DNA from: Agrococcus sediminis
GTDB taxonomy: Bacteria > Actinomycetota > Actinomycetes > Actinomycetales > Microbacteriaceae
Direction of reading: 5' to 3'
Assembly: GCF_007923295.1 (NCBI RefSeq)
Contig: NZ_VOIR01000016.1
Coordinates: 1 to 64,000 of the forward strand
Length of the DNA stretch: 64,000 bases
A model generated the notes under the pieces. That model saw only the letters and a list, made by a program, of their open reading frames with translations. It was not told the origin of the DNA and did no database searches. The position numbers and the translations under genes are program-made. Shown one piece after another: positions 46,763 through 55,504 of the stretch (positions within the stretch are counted from its first letter, which is position 1; every line of letters begins with the position of its first letter).

Positions 46763-47659
46763 TCAGCCGAGGCGCTCGACCTGGGCGCGCAGCAGCTGCT
46801 CGACCGCCTCGGGCGGCGCCACCTGGTGCACCACCGCGACGAGGAGTGCGCCGTGGGCGTCGGCCTCGACGACGAGGGATGCGACGGGCCCGGTGAGCAG
46901 CACCGTGGCGGTGTGCGCGCCGTCGCCCGTGCCGAGCGCGCCGGCCTCGGCGACCTCGCCGTCGCACGCGATGCCGAGGGCGTGGAGCGCGGTCGCGGCG
47001 GCGGCGGCCGCCGCTTCGGAGCCGTAGCGCAGCAGCACCACGTTCATCGGGCCGCCGGGCGCGGGCTCGGCCGCGAGCGCCACGAGCGCGGCCTCGGTCG
47101 CCGCGCCGTCGACGGCGTCGGCGGCCGCGGCGCAGTCGCCGCCGATGCTGCGCGCGACGCCGAGGTGCGCGATCGCGTCAGCGGGCTCGACCTCGGCGGA
47201 GGGCGCGAGCCGCGTCCAGGCGGCCTCCGCCTCGCCGTCCGGGCCGCTCCAGCGCAGCGGAGGCAGCGCCGCGGGGTCGAGGAGCAGGTCGAGCAGTGCG
47301 GCGGACTCAGCGGGCTCGGGGCTCGGCGTCGGTCCCGGCCCGGGAGGCGTCGTGGGAGCGGGCGTCGCGACGGGTGCGGCGGAGGGCTCGGGCTCCGGCT
47401 CGGGCGCTGCTGGCGGCGAGGCGGTGGGCGCCCCGTCGTAGTGCACGGTCGGCGCGGTCGGCCGCGGCACCCCCTCCGGCTGGCCCACCGGGCCCGCGAG
47501 CGGCGGGGAGACGACGGAGGCGTCCTGCGTCGGCAGCGGGGGTGGCGGCGAGACGGTGACGGGCGGCGGCGCCATCGGCCCGCACCCGGCGACCGCCGCG
47601 CCCGTGATGAGGGCCGCGGCGGCGGTCAGGATGCGAGACCCGCGCCTCATGGGGGACAT
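46763..47659 (-). CDS. Pro-rich secreted lipoprotein, unknown
   Basis: The ~298-aa protein starts near MSPMRRGSRILTAAAALITGAAVAGCGP with a lipobox Cys at about 26. A 100-residue Pro/Thr/Ala linker leads to a C-terminal globular domain (about 130-298) with two cysteines (SIGGDCAAAADAV, ALGIACDG). The start could be nine bases further in. It converges with the aminotransferase gene. I do not recognise the domain. Confidence 0.7.
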   Translation of the reverse strand: MSPMRRGSRILTAAAALITGAAVAGCGPMAPPPVTVSPPPPLPTQDASVVSPPLAGPVGQPEGVPRPTAPTVHYDGAPTASPPAAPEPEPEPSAAPVATPAPTTPPGPGPTPSPEPAESAALLDLLLDPAALPPLRWSGPDGEAEAAWTRLAPSAEVEPADAIAHLGVARSIGGDCAAAADAVDGAATEAALVALAAEPAPGGPMNVVLLRYGSEAAAAAAATALHALGIACDGEVAEAGALGTGDGAHTATVLLTGPVASLVVEADAHGALLVAVVHQVAPPEAVEQLLRAQVERLG

Positions 47660-47697
47660 GATCCGCCCCGATGGCGGCGAGCGCGAGAGGCGCGGCG

Positions 47698-48318
47698 TCA
47701 GACCGCCGGATCGTTGTGGATCCGTGATGCAGCGGCGATCGGCTCGAGCGCGGCGCGCACGGCCTGCGCCGCGGGCGGGCGGCCCGGCTCGTGGGTCCAC
47801 GCGACGAGCGCCGCGCACGCGGCGGCGATGATCGCGACCGGCGCCACCGCCGCCGACGTCGACTCCGGCAGCGCGTCGCGCTCGAGCGCGAGCGCGAGCG
47901 CGGCGCGGTCGACGAGCGGCTGCAGGTGCGCGGCCGCGCCGTCGCGCAGCGCAGGCTCCGCGCCCATCGCCGCGGCGTCGCGCAGGGCGGGCGGCGGCGT
48001 CGTGCCCCACGGCTGCACCGCGTGCGCGATGGCGTCGACGAGCCGGGCCAGCGCGTCCCGCTGCGGCACCGCATCCGCACCGCCCTGCTCGAGCGCGTCG
48101 GCGGCACGCGCGATCGCCGCGTCGAGCGCGACCCAGAGAGCGTCGGCCTTCGAGGCGCAGTAGCTGAAGACGGTGCCGCGGGAGACGCCGGCGCGGCGCG
48201 CGATGTCGTCGACGCTCACCGCGTCGTAGCCCGCCTCGAGGAACAGCTCGAGGGCGGCCTCGTGGATCGTCGCGGCGTCGGACGCGCGCGGTCGTCCTGG
48301 GCCTCGCCTCGATGCCAT
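47698..48318 (-). CDS. TetR family regulator
   Basis: This 206-aa regulator has an N-terminal HTH (ASDAATIHEAALELFLEAGYDAVSVDDIARRAGVSRGTVFSYCASKADALW) and an Ala-rich ligand domain. It is divergent from the MHS transporter gene 75 bp away and probably controls it. The intergenic DNA contains GTTG N12 CAAC around 48344-48363, a possible operator. Confidence 0.9.
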   Translation of the reverse strand: MASRRGPGRPRASDAATIHEAALELFLEAGYDAVSVDDIARRAGVSRGTVFSYCASKADALWVALDAAIARAADALEQGGADAVPQRDALARLVDAIAHAVQPWGTTPPPALRDAAAMGAEPALRDGAAAHLQPLVDRAALALALERDALPESTSAAVAPVAIIAAACAALVAWTHEPGRPPAAQAVRAALEPIAAASRIHNDPAV

Positions 48319-48393
48319 GGGAATCCTCTCTCGCCGCTAATGTTGCACCCGGTACGACAACGAGCGCCACCCGGGCGCTCCCGAGGAGCCCCC

Positions 48394-49734
48394 GTGATCA
48401 CCACCCCCGCGCGCCCGCGCACCAGCACCCGTCGCGTCGCCGCGGCCGCGACCGTCGGCACCGCGCTCGAGTCCTACGACTTCTACACCTATTCGTACTT
48501 CGCCGCATTCTTCGCCGGCCCGTTCTTCTTCTCGGCGCTCGGCGAGGCGGGCGCGCTGCTGGCCTCCTTCGCCACCATCGGCATCGCCTTCGTCGTGCGC
48601 CCGATCGGCGCGATCGTCTTCGGCCACCTCGGCGACCGCATCGGCCGCCGCTCGACGCTGCTCATCACGATCGCGCTCATGGGCGTCGCGACCGGCCTCG
48701 TCGGCCTGCTGCCGACGGGCGAGGACTGGGTGCTCTTCGGCGCCGTCGCGCTCGTCGTGCTGCGCGTCGTGCAGGGCCTCTCGCTCGGCGGCGAGTGGGG
48801 CGGCGCCGTGCTGCTCGCCACCGAGCACGCCGACGCCCGCCGCCGGCCGTTCTTCGCGTCGCTGCCGCAGCTCGGCTCCCCCATCGGCTCCGTCGCCGCG
48901 GGTGGCCTCATGCTCGCGATGTTCTTCGGCCTGGGGCCCGAGGCCATGGCCGCGTGGGGCTGGCGCATCCCGTTCCTCATCGCCATCCCGCTCATCGCCG
49001 TCTCGCTCTACCTGCGCTGGTCGATCGACGAGACGCCGGTCTTCAAGGAGCTCGCCGCGACGGGCCAGCGCGAGAAGAACCCGGTCTGGGCAGCCGTGCG
49101 CACCCAGCCCGCGGCGTTCGGCGTCGCGATCCTCGTGGCGCTGCTCGGCATCGGCTCGTACTCGCTCATGAACACGTACACGATGGGCTACGGCGTGACC
49201 GCGCTCGGCTTCGACGAGATGCAGCTGCTCACGGCGGCCACCATCGGCGGCCTGCTGCAGTTCGTCACCGTGCCCGCGTTCGGCTGGCTCGCGACGCGCA
49301 TCGGCTCGGCGCGCGTCGTGGCGCTCGGCGCCATCGGCACGCTGCTCATCGCCTTCCCCATCTACTGGCTGCTCGGCAGCGCGACCTTCGCGGTGCTCGT
49401 CGCGCTCATGGTGGTCGGCGGCATCCTGCCGACCGCGTCGTGGGCGGCGCTCGGCGGCACGATGCAGGAGCTGTTCCGCGGCCGCCACGCCTACTCGGCG
49501 CTCTCGGTCGCGTACGCGATCGCGGCGGTGCTGTCGGGCTTCATCCCGTCGATCACCGCGTGGCTCGGCACCGCGACCGACAGCGCCTGGTGGCACCCGG
49601 GCCTCGTGCTCGCGCTGCTGTCGGCGCTCACGCTCGTCGGTGCGCTCGCGGCCCAGCGGATGCGCCACCTCGGCGACGAGGACGCCGACGCCGCGCAGGC
49701 GGTCGTGCGCGAGGAGGCGCCCGCGCCGGTGTGA
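48394..49734 (+). CDS. MHS family (MFS) metabolite:H+ symporter
   Basis: The 446-aa twelve-helix transporter has MHS hallmarks: VGTALESYDFYTYSYFAAFFAGPFFF in the first helix, VVRPIGAIVFGHLGDRIGRRSTLLITIALMG and VVQGLSLGGEWGGAVLLATEHA. Substrates of the family include citrate, shikimate, alpha-ketoglutarate and proline/betaine; which one applies here is open. The GTG start has GAGGAG upstream. TetR next door is the likely regulator. Confidence 0.92.
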   Translation: MITTPARPRTSTRRVAAAATVGTALESYDFYTYSYFAAFFAGPFFFSALGEAGALLASFATIGIAFVVRPIGAIVFGHLGDRIGRRSTLLITIALMGVATGLVGLLPTGEDWVLFGAVALVVLRVVQGLSLGGEWGGAVLLATEHADARRRPFFASLPQLGSPIGSVAAGGLMLAMFFGLGPEAMAAWGWRIPFLIAIPLIAVSLYLRWSIDETPVFKELAATGQREKNPVWAAVRTQPAAFGVAILVALLGIGSYSLMNTYTMGYGVTALGFDEMQLLTAATIGGLLQFVTVPAFGWLATRIGSARVVALGAIGTLLIAFPIYWLLGSATFAVLVALMVVGGILPTASWAALGGTMQELFRGRHAYSALSVAYAIAAVLSGFIPSITAWLGTATDSAWWHPGLVLALLSALTLVGALAAQRMRHLGDEDADAAQAVVREEAPAPV

Positions 49735-49755
49735 TCGCGCGCGCAGCGCGCGACT

Positions 49756-49811
49756 GGGCGGCTGCGCCCGAGCGGGCACGGCGCGCCGGCCCCGGTCGGG
49801 CGCAGCCGCCC
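49756..49811. terminator. bidirectional terminator, perfect 16-bp inverted repeat
   Basis: GGGCGGCTGCGCCCGA (49756-49771) pairs exactly with 49796-49811 around a 24-nt G/C-rich loop. A second 8-bp hairpin (TCGCGCGC/GCGCGCGA, 49735-49753) begins just past the transporter stop. They separate the convergent MHS and fructosamine kinase genes. Confidence 0.65.
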
Positions 49812-49831
49812 CGCTCGGCGGCGCGGGCGGC

Positions 49832-50617
49832 TCACGCGAGCGAGCGCGCCACCTCCACGGCGCGCGCCGCGTAGCCGCCGCCGAACAGCAGCGTGTGCAC
49901 GAGCAGCGGCTGCAGCTGCTGCATCGGCACCCGCTCGCGCCAGCCGTCGGCGAGCGGCGAGGCCTCGTCGTAGGCGGCGAGCACCGTCTCGAGCCTCGGC
50001 AGCCCGAAGAGCGCGAGCATCGCGAGGTCGGTCTCGGCGTGCCCGCCCTGCGCGTGCGGGTCGATGAGCACCGCGCCGGTGTCGACGTCGGACCACAGCA
50101 CGTTCCCGCTCCACAGGTCGCCGTGGATGCGCGCGACGGCGCCCACGCCGGCGGGCTGGGGCGCGTCGAAGGCCCCGGCCGCCATGCGGTCGACCGCCCG
50201 CTCCACGACCCGCGCCTCGGACGCATCCAGCCGGCCGCGCTCGACGCACCGCTCGAGCACCGGTCGCACCGCGGTCGCGGCCCACGCCGCGCCCCACGAG
50301 CCCGCGACGGGCTCGGCGGCCATCGGCACGCGCGACGAGCCCCACTCGAGCGGCGGCTGCGCCCCGTCCGGCGGGCAGCAGTGCCACGGCGCCCCGGCCG
50401 CGTGCAGCGCGGCGAGGCTGCGGCCGAGCGCCTCGGCGCGCGCCGGCGTCGGCGGCGCCTCCGCCACGCGCGCCACGTGCAGCGCGCCGCCGGCGAGGCG
50501 CGCCCGCGCGATCCGCGTGCCGCCGGCGGCCTCGGCCTCGGCGAGCCACGCGAGGCCCGCCGCCTCCATGGCGAGCGCGTGCGCCGCGTCGGCGGGAGCG
50601 CGCTTCACGACGTCCAT
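49832..50617 (-). CDS. fructosamine kinase family protein
   Basis: This 261-aa APH-fold kinase phosphorylates ketosamines so that glycated proteins or amino acids can be repaired or used. It has ALGRSLAALHAAG, the catalytic loop ARIHGDLWSGNVLW and the metal-site GAVLIDPHAQGGHAETDLAMLALFG, all typical of fructosamine-3-kinases. The family is usually about 270-290 aa. The ATG at 50617 follows CAGGGT at 6 nt, not a good -10, so its promoter is unclear. Confidence 0.9.
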   Translation of the reverse strand: MDVVKRAPADAAHALAMEAAGLAWLAEAEAAGGTRIARARLAGGALHVARVAEAPPTPARAEALGRSLAALHAAGAPWHCCPPDGAQPPLEWGSSRVPMAAEPVAGSWGAAWAATAVRPVLERCVERGRLDASEARVVERAVDRMAAGAFDAPQPAGVGAVARIHGDLWSGNVLWSDVDTGAVLIDPHAQGGHAETDLAMLALFGLPRLETVLAAYDEASPLADGWRERVPMQQLQPLLVHTLLFGGGYAARAVEVARSLA

Positions 50618-50678
50618 CCCGCCACCCTGGCACGCCCTCCTGGCAGGCCGGCCGAGGCGGCGCGCGTAGCGTGGTCGC

Positions 50679-50852
50679 ATGCCCGTCTCGCGCACGCCCG
50701 CTCCCCTCTGGCTCTGGATCGTCGCCGCGGCGTGCTTCGCGGGCGCGGCGCTGCTGCAGGAGGACGCCCTGACCCGCACGCTCTTCCTCGTCGCGGCCGG
50801 CGCGCTCGCCGTCACGGCGCTCCTGCAGTGGCGGATGCGCCGCGGCCGCTGA
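50679..50852 (+). CDS. 57-aa two-helix membrane protein
   Basis: The frame encodes MPVSRTPAPLWLWIVAAACF and on to a WRMRRGR end. Two hydrophobic helices (about 10-26 and 33-49) are joined by QEDALTR and followed by a basic tail, giving a hairpin topology. TAGCGT lies 6 nt before the ATG, the same leaderless spacing seen at other genes here, which supports a real gene. Function unknown. Confidence 0.6.
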   Translation: MPVSRTPAPLWLWIVAAACFAGAALLQEDALTRTLFLVAAGALAVTALLQWRMRRGR

Positions 50853-50878
50853 GCGGCGGAGTCCGGGACGGGCGGGCC

Positions 50879-50884
50879 TAGACT
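50879..50884 (+). promoter_or_regulatory. -10 element of valS with ~70-nt leader
   Basis: TAGACT at 50879-50884 precedes a leader of about 75 nt that can form a GCCGAG/CTCGGC hairpin near 50910-50926. No T-box core (TGGNACCGCG) is visible, unlike ileS. Confidence 0.45.
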
Positions 50885-50964
50885 GGCCCGAGCAACAACC
50901 AGGCATCACGCCGAGACAGCGCTCGGCACCGACGCGATGCCGCGCACATCGAAAGCGAGACGCC

Positions 50965-53541
50965 ATGAGCGCCATGCCCACCACGCCCGGGATCCCGGAG
51001 CGCCCCGCCCTCGAAGGCCTCGAGGCCAAGTGGGGCCAGCAGTGGGAGGAGGCCGGCACCTACCGCTTCGACGGCGCCGGGCTCGACCGCGACGCGATCT
51101 ACTCGATCGACACGCCGCCGCCGACCGCATCCGGCTCCCTGCACGTCGGGCACGTGTTCTCGTACACGCACACCGACCTCATCGCCCGGTTCCAGCGCAT
51201 GCGCGGCAAGCACGTCTTCTACCCGATGGGCTGGGACGACAACGGCCTCCCCACCGAGCGCCGCGTGCAGAACTACTACGGCGTGCGCGTCGACCCGACG
51301 CTCGCCTACGACCCCGACTTCACGCCTCCGCAGGAGGGCGGCGAGGGCAAGAGCTCGAAGGCCGCCGACCAGGTGCCCGTCTCCCGCCGCAACTTCATCG
51401 AGCTGTGCGAGCGCCTCACCGAGGAGGACGAGGAGAAGTTCGAGCACCTCTGGCGCACGCTCGGCCTCTCGATCGACTGGTCGCAGACCTACCGCACGAT
51501 CTCGGACGACGCGCGACGCACCTCGCAGCTCGCGTTCCTGCGCAACCTCGAGCGCGGCGAGGCGTACCAGGCGGATGCGCCGACCCTGTGGGACGTGACG
51601 TTCCGCACCGCCGTGGCCCAGGCCGAGCTCGAGGACCGCGACCAGCCCGGCGCCTACCACACGCTGCTCTTCACGAGCGGCGACGGCGACCTGCGGATCG
51701 AGACGAGCCGCCCGGAGCTGCTCCCCTCCTGCGTGGCCGTGGTCGCGCATCCGGACGACGAGCGCTACCAGCACCTCTTCGGCACGACGGTGACGACGCC
51801 CGTCTTCGGCGTCGAGGTGCCGTTCGTCGCGCACGAGCTCGCGCAGCAGGCCAAGGGCACGGGCGTCGCGATGATCTGCACCTTCGGCGACGTCACCGAC
51901 GTCACGTGGTGGCGCGAGCTCGACCTGCCGAACCGCTCGGTGATCGGCTTCGATGGCCGGTTCGCCGCCGAGGCGCCCGAGGCGCTGTCGTCGCCCGAGG
52001 CGCAGGCGGCGTACGCCGAGATGGCCGGCAAGACGGTCTTCAGCGCGCGGAAGGCGATCGTCGAGCAGCTGCAGGCCTCGGGCCGCATGATCGGCGAGCC
52101 GAAGCCCATCCAGCACCCGGTGAAGTTCTACGAGAAGGGCGACAAGCCGCTCGAGATCGTCTCGACCCGGCAGTGGTACATCCGCAACGGCGGCCGCGAC
52201 GAGCAGCTGCGCGAGCGCCTCGTGGAGCACGGCCGCGAGATCGCCTGGCACCCCGAGCACATGCGCACGCGCTACGAGAACTGGGTGCACGGCCTCAACG
52301 GCGACTGGCTCATCTCGCGCCAGCGCTTCTTCGGCGTGCCCATCCCCGTCTGGTACGCGCTCGACGAGGAGGGCCAGACCGACTTCGACCGCGTGCTGCT
52401 CCCCCGCCCCGACCAGCTGCCGCTCGACCCGACGAGCGACGTGCCCGACGGCTACGAGGCGTCGCAGCGCGGCGTGCCCGGCGGCTTCCTCGGCGAGGTC
52501 GACATCATGGACACGTGGGCGACGTCGTCGCTCACCCCGCAGCTCGCGGGCGGCTGGGCCGACGGCGCCGACCGCTGGCAGCAGCTGACGCCGTTCGACC
52601 TGCGCCCGCAGGGCCAGGACATCATCCGCACGTGGCTGTTCTCGACGCTGCTGCGCTCGATGTTCGAGGACGGCCGGGCGCCGTGGAAGCACGCCGCGCT
52701 CTCGGGCTGGATCCTCGACCCCGACCGCAAGAAGATGTCGAAGTCGAAGGGCAACGTCGTCACGCCGCTCGGCATGCTCGAGGAGCACGGCTCCGACGGC
52801 GTGCGCTACTGGGCCGCCTCGTCGCGCCTCGGCGTCGACGCGACGCTCGACCCGCAGAACCCGAAGATGATCAAGATCGGCCGCCGGCTCGCGATGAAGG
52901 TGCTGAACGCCGCGCGCTTCGTGCTGTCGATGGAGGGCGAGCCGGGCGAGGTCACCGAGCGGCTCGACCGCGAGATGCTCGCCGAGCTCGCGACGGTCGT
53001 GCGCACCGCGACCCGCGCGTTCGAGGGCTACGACCACGCGAAGGCGCTCGAGGCGACCGAGGCGTTCTTCTGGACCTTCTGCGACGACTACCTCGAGCTC
53101 GTGAAGGAGCGCGCCTACTCGGGCGACGCGGCCGGGCGAGGCTCGGCCATCGCGGCGCTGCGCCAGGCGATCGACGTGCAGCTGCGGCTGCTCGCGCCGT
53201 TCCTGCCGTTCGCGACCGAGGAGGTGTGGTCGTGGTCGCACGACACCTCGATCCACCTCGCGCCGTGGCCCGAGGCCGCGGAGGTCGGCGACGGCTCCGG
53301 CTCGACCGGCATGCTCGCGACGGTGGGCCAGGCGCTCATCGGCATCCGCCGGGCCAAGACGGATGCGAAGGCGAGCCAGAAGACGCCCGTCGCGTCGGCC
53401 GTCGTGGCCGTGCCGGCGGCGCTGCGCGAGCACCTCGAGGCGGCGACCGCCGACCTCAAGGCGGTCGGGCGCATCCGCGAGCTGTCGCTCGTGGAGGCCG
53501 ACGAGCTCGCGGTCGGCGACATCGTGCTCGAGGAGGCCTGA
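50965..53541 (+). CDS. valS: valyl-tRNA synthetase
   Basis: The 858-aa class I synthetase has IDTPPPTASGSLHVGHVFSYTHTD (HIGH = HVGH), WDDNGLPTERRVQNYYG, the editing domain (about 200-370), FSTLLRSMFEDG and KKMSKSKGNVVTP. PPTASGSLHVGH is characteristic of ValRS. The C-terminal coiled-coil arm appears short or absent (usual length about 880-950). The downstream small gene starts in its stop codon. Confidence 0.96.
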   Translation: MSAMPTTPGIPERPALEGLEAKWGQQWEEAGTYRFDGAGLDRDAIYSIDTPPPTASGSLHVGHVFSYTHTDLIARFQRMRGKHVFYPMGWDDNGLPTERRVQNYYGVRVDPTLAYDPDFTPPQEGGEGKSSKAADQVPVSRRNFIELCERLTEEDEEKFEHLWRTLGLSIDWSQTYRTISDDARRTSQLAFLRNLERGEAYQADAPTLWDVTFRTAVAQAELEDRDQPGAYHTLLFTSGDGDLRIETSRPELLPSCVAVVAHPDDERYQHLFGTTVTTPVFGVEVPFVAHELAQQAKGTGVAMICTFGDVTDVTWWRELDLPNRSVIGFDGRFAAEAPEALSSPEAQAAYAEMAGKTVFSARKAIVEQLQASGRMIGEPKPIQHPVKFYEKGDKPLEIVSTRQWYIRNGGRDEQLRERLVEHGREIAWHPEHMRTRYENWVHGLNGDWLISRQRFFGVPIPVWYALDEEGQTDFDRVLLPRPDQLPLDPTSDVPDGYEASQRGVPGGFLGEVDIMDTWATSSLTPQLAGGWADGADRWQQLTPFDLRPQGQDIIRTWLFSTLLRSMFEDGRAPWKHAALSGWILDPDRKKMSKSKGNVVTPLGMLEEHGSDGVRYWAASSRLGVDATLDPQNPKMIKIGRRLAMKVLNAARFVLSMEGEPGEVTERLDREMLAELATVVRTATRAFEGYDHAKALEATEAFFWTFCDDYLELVKERAYSGDAAGRGSAIAALRQAIDVQLRLLAPFLPFATEEVWSWSHDTSIHLAPWPEAAEVGDGSGSTGMLATVGQALIGIRRAKTDAKASQKTPVASAVVAVPAALREHLEAATADLKAVGRIRELSLVEADELAVGDIVLEEA

Positions 53542-53771
53542 TGCAGATCGGCACCCGCTGGGCCGTGGGCGGCGAGCCGCCCCAGTCGGTGCCGATCGCG
53601 ATGCGCGCGGCGATCGACGACGAGGAGCGCACGCTCGCCGAGCTCGGCGCCGACACCTCGGGCTGGCGCTGGACCCTCACGTGGCTCGAGGGCGCGCCGG
53701 TGGTCGAGCTCGACGACGGCACGACCATCCGGCTCGAGGGCGACGACGCGCTCGTGACGCGCGAGGACTGA
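53541..53771 (+). CDS. 76-aa conserved-looking protein coupled to valS
   Basis: The ATG shares one base with the valS stop (TGATG) and GAGGAGG lies about 4 nt ahead, so it is translated with valS. The sequence MQIGTRWAVGGEPPQSVPIAMRAAIDDEERTLAELG then WRWTLTWLEGAPVVELDDGTTIRL suggests a small alpha/beta fold, not secreted. I do not recognise the family. Confidence 0.75.
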   Translation: MQIGTRWAVGGEPPQSVPIAMRAAIDDEERTLAELGADTSGWRWTLTWLEGAPVVELDDGTTIRLEGDDALVTRED

Positions 53772-53797
53772 GCTCCGACGCGTCGCGGGACGACAAC

Positions 53798-53825
53798 AGG
53801 GCCCCAGGCGACTGCCTGGGGCCCT
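53798..53825 (+). terminator. terminator of the valS operon
   Basis: A perfect 12-bp stem AGGGCCCCAGGC/GCCTGGGGCCCT with a GACT loop is followed by TCTCCTT. It lies 26 bp after the small gene stop and may also serve the minus-strand small ORF. Confidence 0.8.
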
Positions 53826-53851
53826 TCTCCTTGCACGGAGGTCTGGGGGCG

Positions 53852-53947
53852 CTACCGCATGGGGCGCGTGAGGATCTGCGCCATCGCGTAGCTGTCGTTG
53901 ATGACGGCGATGGGCATGGTGACGGGGTGGGCGTCGGGCTTCGGCAT
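53852..53947 (-). CDS. 31-aa small ORF behind the winged-helix regulator
   Basis: The frame reads MPKPDAHPVTMPIAVINDSY then AMAQILTRPMR and a TAG. AAGGAG lies 5 nt before the ATG, an excellent ribosome site, and it follows the regulator by 27 nt on the same strand. It ends just before a terminator. These signals favour a real small protein or leader peptide. No known family comes to mind. Confidence 0.5.
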   Translation of the reverse strand: MPKPDAHPVTMPIAVINDSYAMAQILTRPMR

Positions 53948-53974
53948 GGTGGCTCCTTCGAGGTGGGCTCCCGA

Positions 53975-54592
53975 TCAGTCGATCGGGAAGGCGTTGAACT
54001 GGATCTGGATGCGGTGGACGGGTTCGTCGGCGTCGGCCGGCGAGGCAGCGGCAGCGGCAGCGGCAGCGAGCCGCTCGCGGATGAGCCGCTCGACGTCGCG
54101 CGTGAGGCGCCGCAGCTCGCTCGCCGGCAGGGTCGCCGAGCGCGACGAGACGCGGGCCGCGTCGAGCGTGGGCTCGTCGTAGCGCTCCTCGCCGCCGGCG
54201 ATGTAGGCGGCCAGCAGCGCGGCGTCGTGCTGCGTCCACGCGCCGAGCACGGTCGCGGTCGCTGCGCGTCCCTCGGGCGCGTCGGCGAGCTCCTTCGTCC
54301 AGACCTCGACCTGGTCGATGGCGCGCCGCCACCAGCGCTCGCGCGCGGTGCCGCGGTCGGCGTCCTCGGCGATGTAGCCCTTCGCCTCGAGCTGGCGCAG
54401 GTGGTAGCTCGTCGAGCCGGTCGACTCGCCGAGCGCGGTCGCGAGCGACGAGGCGGTCTGCGGGCCGCGCGTGGTGAGCACGTGCAGGATGCGCACGCGG
54501 AGCGGGTGGGCGAGGGCCTTGAGGGAATCGAGGTCGACGGCCGCCGGGGCCTCGCTCTCGCCGCCGGAACCGTCGACGGCGGCGTCGAGCAT
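53975..54592 (-). CDS. ArsR-like winged-helix regulator
   Basis: The 205-aa protein has an N-terminal winged helix (LDSLKALAHPLRVRILHVLTTRGPQTASSLATALGESTGSTSYHLRQLEAKGYIAED) and a helical C-terminal region (about 100-200) with an Ala run. I set the start at 54592 because TATGCT lies 6 nt upstream; a longer frame would run through the promoter. In many relatives an MFS gene follows; here only a 31-aa ORF does. Confidence 0.87.
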   Translation of the reverse strand: MLDAAVDGSGGESEAPAAVDLDSLKALAHPLRVRILHVLTTRGPQTASSLATALGESTGSTSYHLRQLEAKGYIAEDADRGTARERWWRRAIDQVEVWTKELADAPEGRAATATVLGAWTQHDAALLAAYIAGGEERYDEPTLDAARVSSRSATLPASELRRLTRDVERLIRERLAAAAAAAASPADADEPVHRIQIQFNAFPID

Positions 54593-54598
54593 GCATCC

Positions 54599-54628
54599 AG
54601 CATACTCTTTGCAAAGGTCTCTTTGCAA
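54599..54628 (-). promoter_or_regulatory. promoter with direct-repeat operator of the winged-helix regulator
   Basis: On the minus strand TTGCAA (54628-54623) and TATGCT (54604-54599) form a promoter with an 18-bp spacer. TTGCAAAGAG is repeated exactly at 54628-54619 and 54614-54605, covering the -35 and the spacer. This suggests tandem binding by the regulator itself. Confidence 0.65.
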
Positions 54629-54651
54629 GCGGTGTCAGACAGGGATCGGGC

Positions 54652-55443
54652 TCATCCGCGGGCCAGGATCCACCCGTGCAGCATGGCCATCCAGCCGTCG
54701 TCGTCGGCGGCCCACGCCGACCACGCGGCCGCGATCGCCTCGCGCTCCGACGCATCCGCGAGCCCGTGCCGCTCGGTGCCGTCGGCGAACGCCGAGTGCA
54801 GCGCCCGCTCGGCCCACTGCCCGCCCCAGAACGCGCGGCCCGCGGGCGACTCGAAGCACCAGGTCTCGACATCCGTCTCGACGCTCGCGAAGCCGGCCGC
54901 GCGCGCCCACGCCTTGAGCCGCGCGCCCGCGTCGCCGTCGCCGCCGTTCGCGGCCTGCAGCGCGACGACGAGCTCGCGCCAGCGCGCGAGCGGCGGCGTG
55001 AGGGGGTGGATGGCCGTGGCCGAGTAGACGACGTCGCGCGCGGCGACGAGGTCGCCCGCCGCGCGCCACGCGGCGAGCGCCGCGACCGGGTCGCCGAGGT
55101 GCTGCAGCACCTGGTGGGCGTGCACCACGTCGTAGCGCTCCCCCGGCGGGTCGTAGGCGTCGCCGACGAGGAACTCGACGTTCGACACCCCCGCCTGCGC
55201 CGCCGCGGCGCGCGCCGTCTCGACCACCTCGGCGCTCATGTCGATGCCGACGACGTGCCCGCGGTCGCCCACGCGCCGCGCGAGGTCGATGCTGATCGAG
55301 CCGGGGCCGCAGCCGACGTCGAGGATGCGCATGCCGGGCTCGACGAGCGGCGACAGGTAGGCGGCGGAGTTCGCGACCGTGCGGGCGGCGTGGGCGGCCA
55401 CGACGCTCGAGTGGTGACCGTGCGAGTAGACGGCGGAGGCCAT
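54652..55443 (-). CDS. SAM-dependent methyltransferase (class I)
   Basis: The 263-aa enzyme has motif I MRILDVGCGPGSISIDLARRVG (about 37-58), VVGIDMSAEVVETA and VHAHQVLQHLGDPVAAL. It matches the UbiE/Methyltransf_11 type acting on small molecules; the substrate is unknown. TACACT lies 5 nt before the ATG. It is divergent from the M3 peptidase gene with 61 bp between them. Confidence 0.88.
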   Translation of the reverse strand: MASAVYSHGHHSSVVAAHAARTVANSAAYLSPLVEPGMRILDVGCGPGSISIDLARRVGDRGHVVGIDMSAEVVETARAAAAQAGVSNVEFLVGDAYDPPGERYDVVHAHQVLQHLGDPVAALAAWRAAGDLVAARDVVYSATAIHPLTPPLARWRELVVALQAANGGDGDAGARLKAWARAAGFASVETDVETWCFESPAGRAFWGGQWAERALHSAFADGTERHGLADASEREAIAAAWSAWAADDDGWMAMLHGWILARG

Positions 55444-55504
55444 GCCCGAGTGTACGTCGGCCCGTCCTCGGGGGCCGGTCGGATGCGCCGCCTAGGGTGG
55501 TGCC

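Noticed and set aside
49756-49811. 16-bp inverted repeat as insertion-sequence ends
   Set aside because: Only 24 bp lie between the arms and no transposase or target duplication is seen.
50618-50629. CAGGGT 6 nt before the fructosamine kinase ATG as a leaderless -10
   Set aside because: The first T of TANNNT, highly conserved in the other cases, is missing.
50885-50964. valS leader as a second T-box
   Set aside because: No TGGNACCGCG core or specifier loop can be found in the 80-nt leader.
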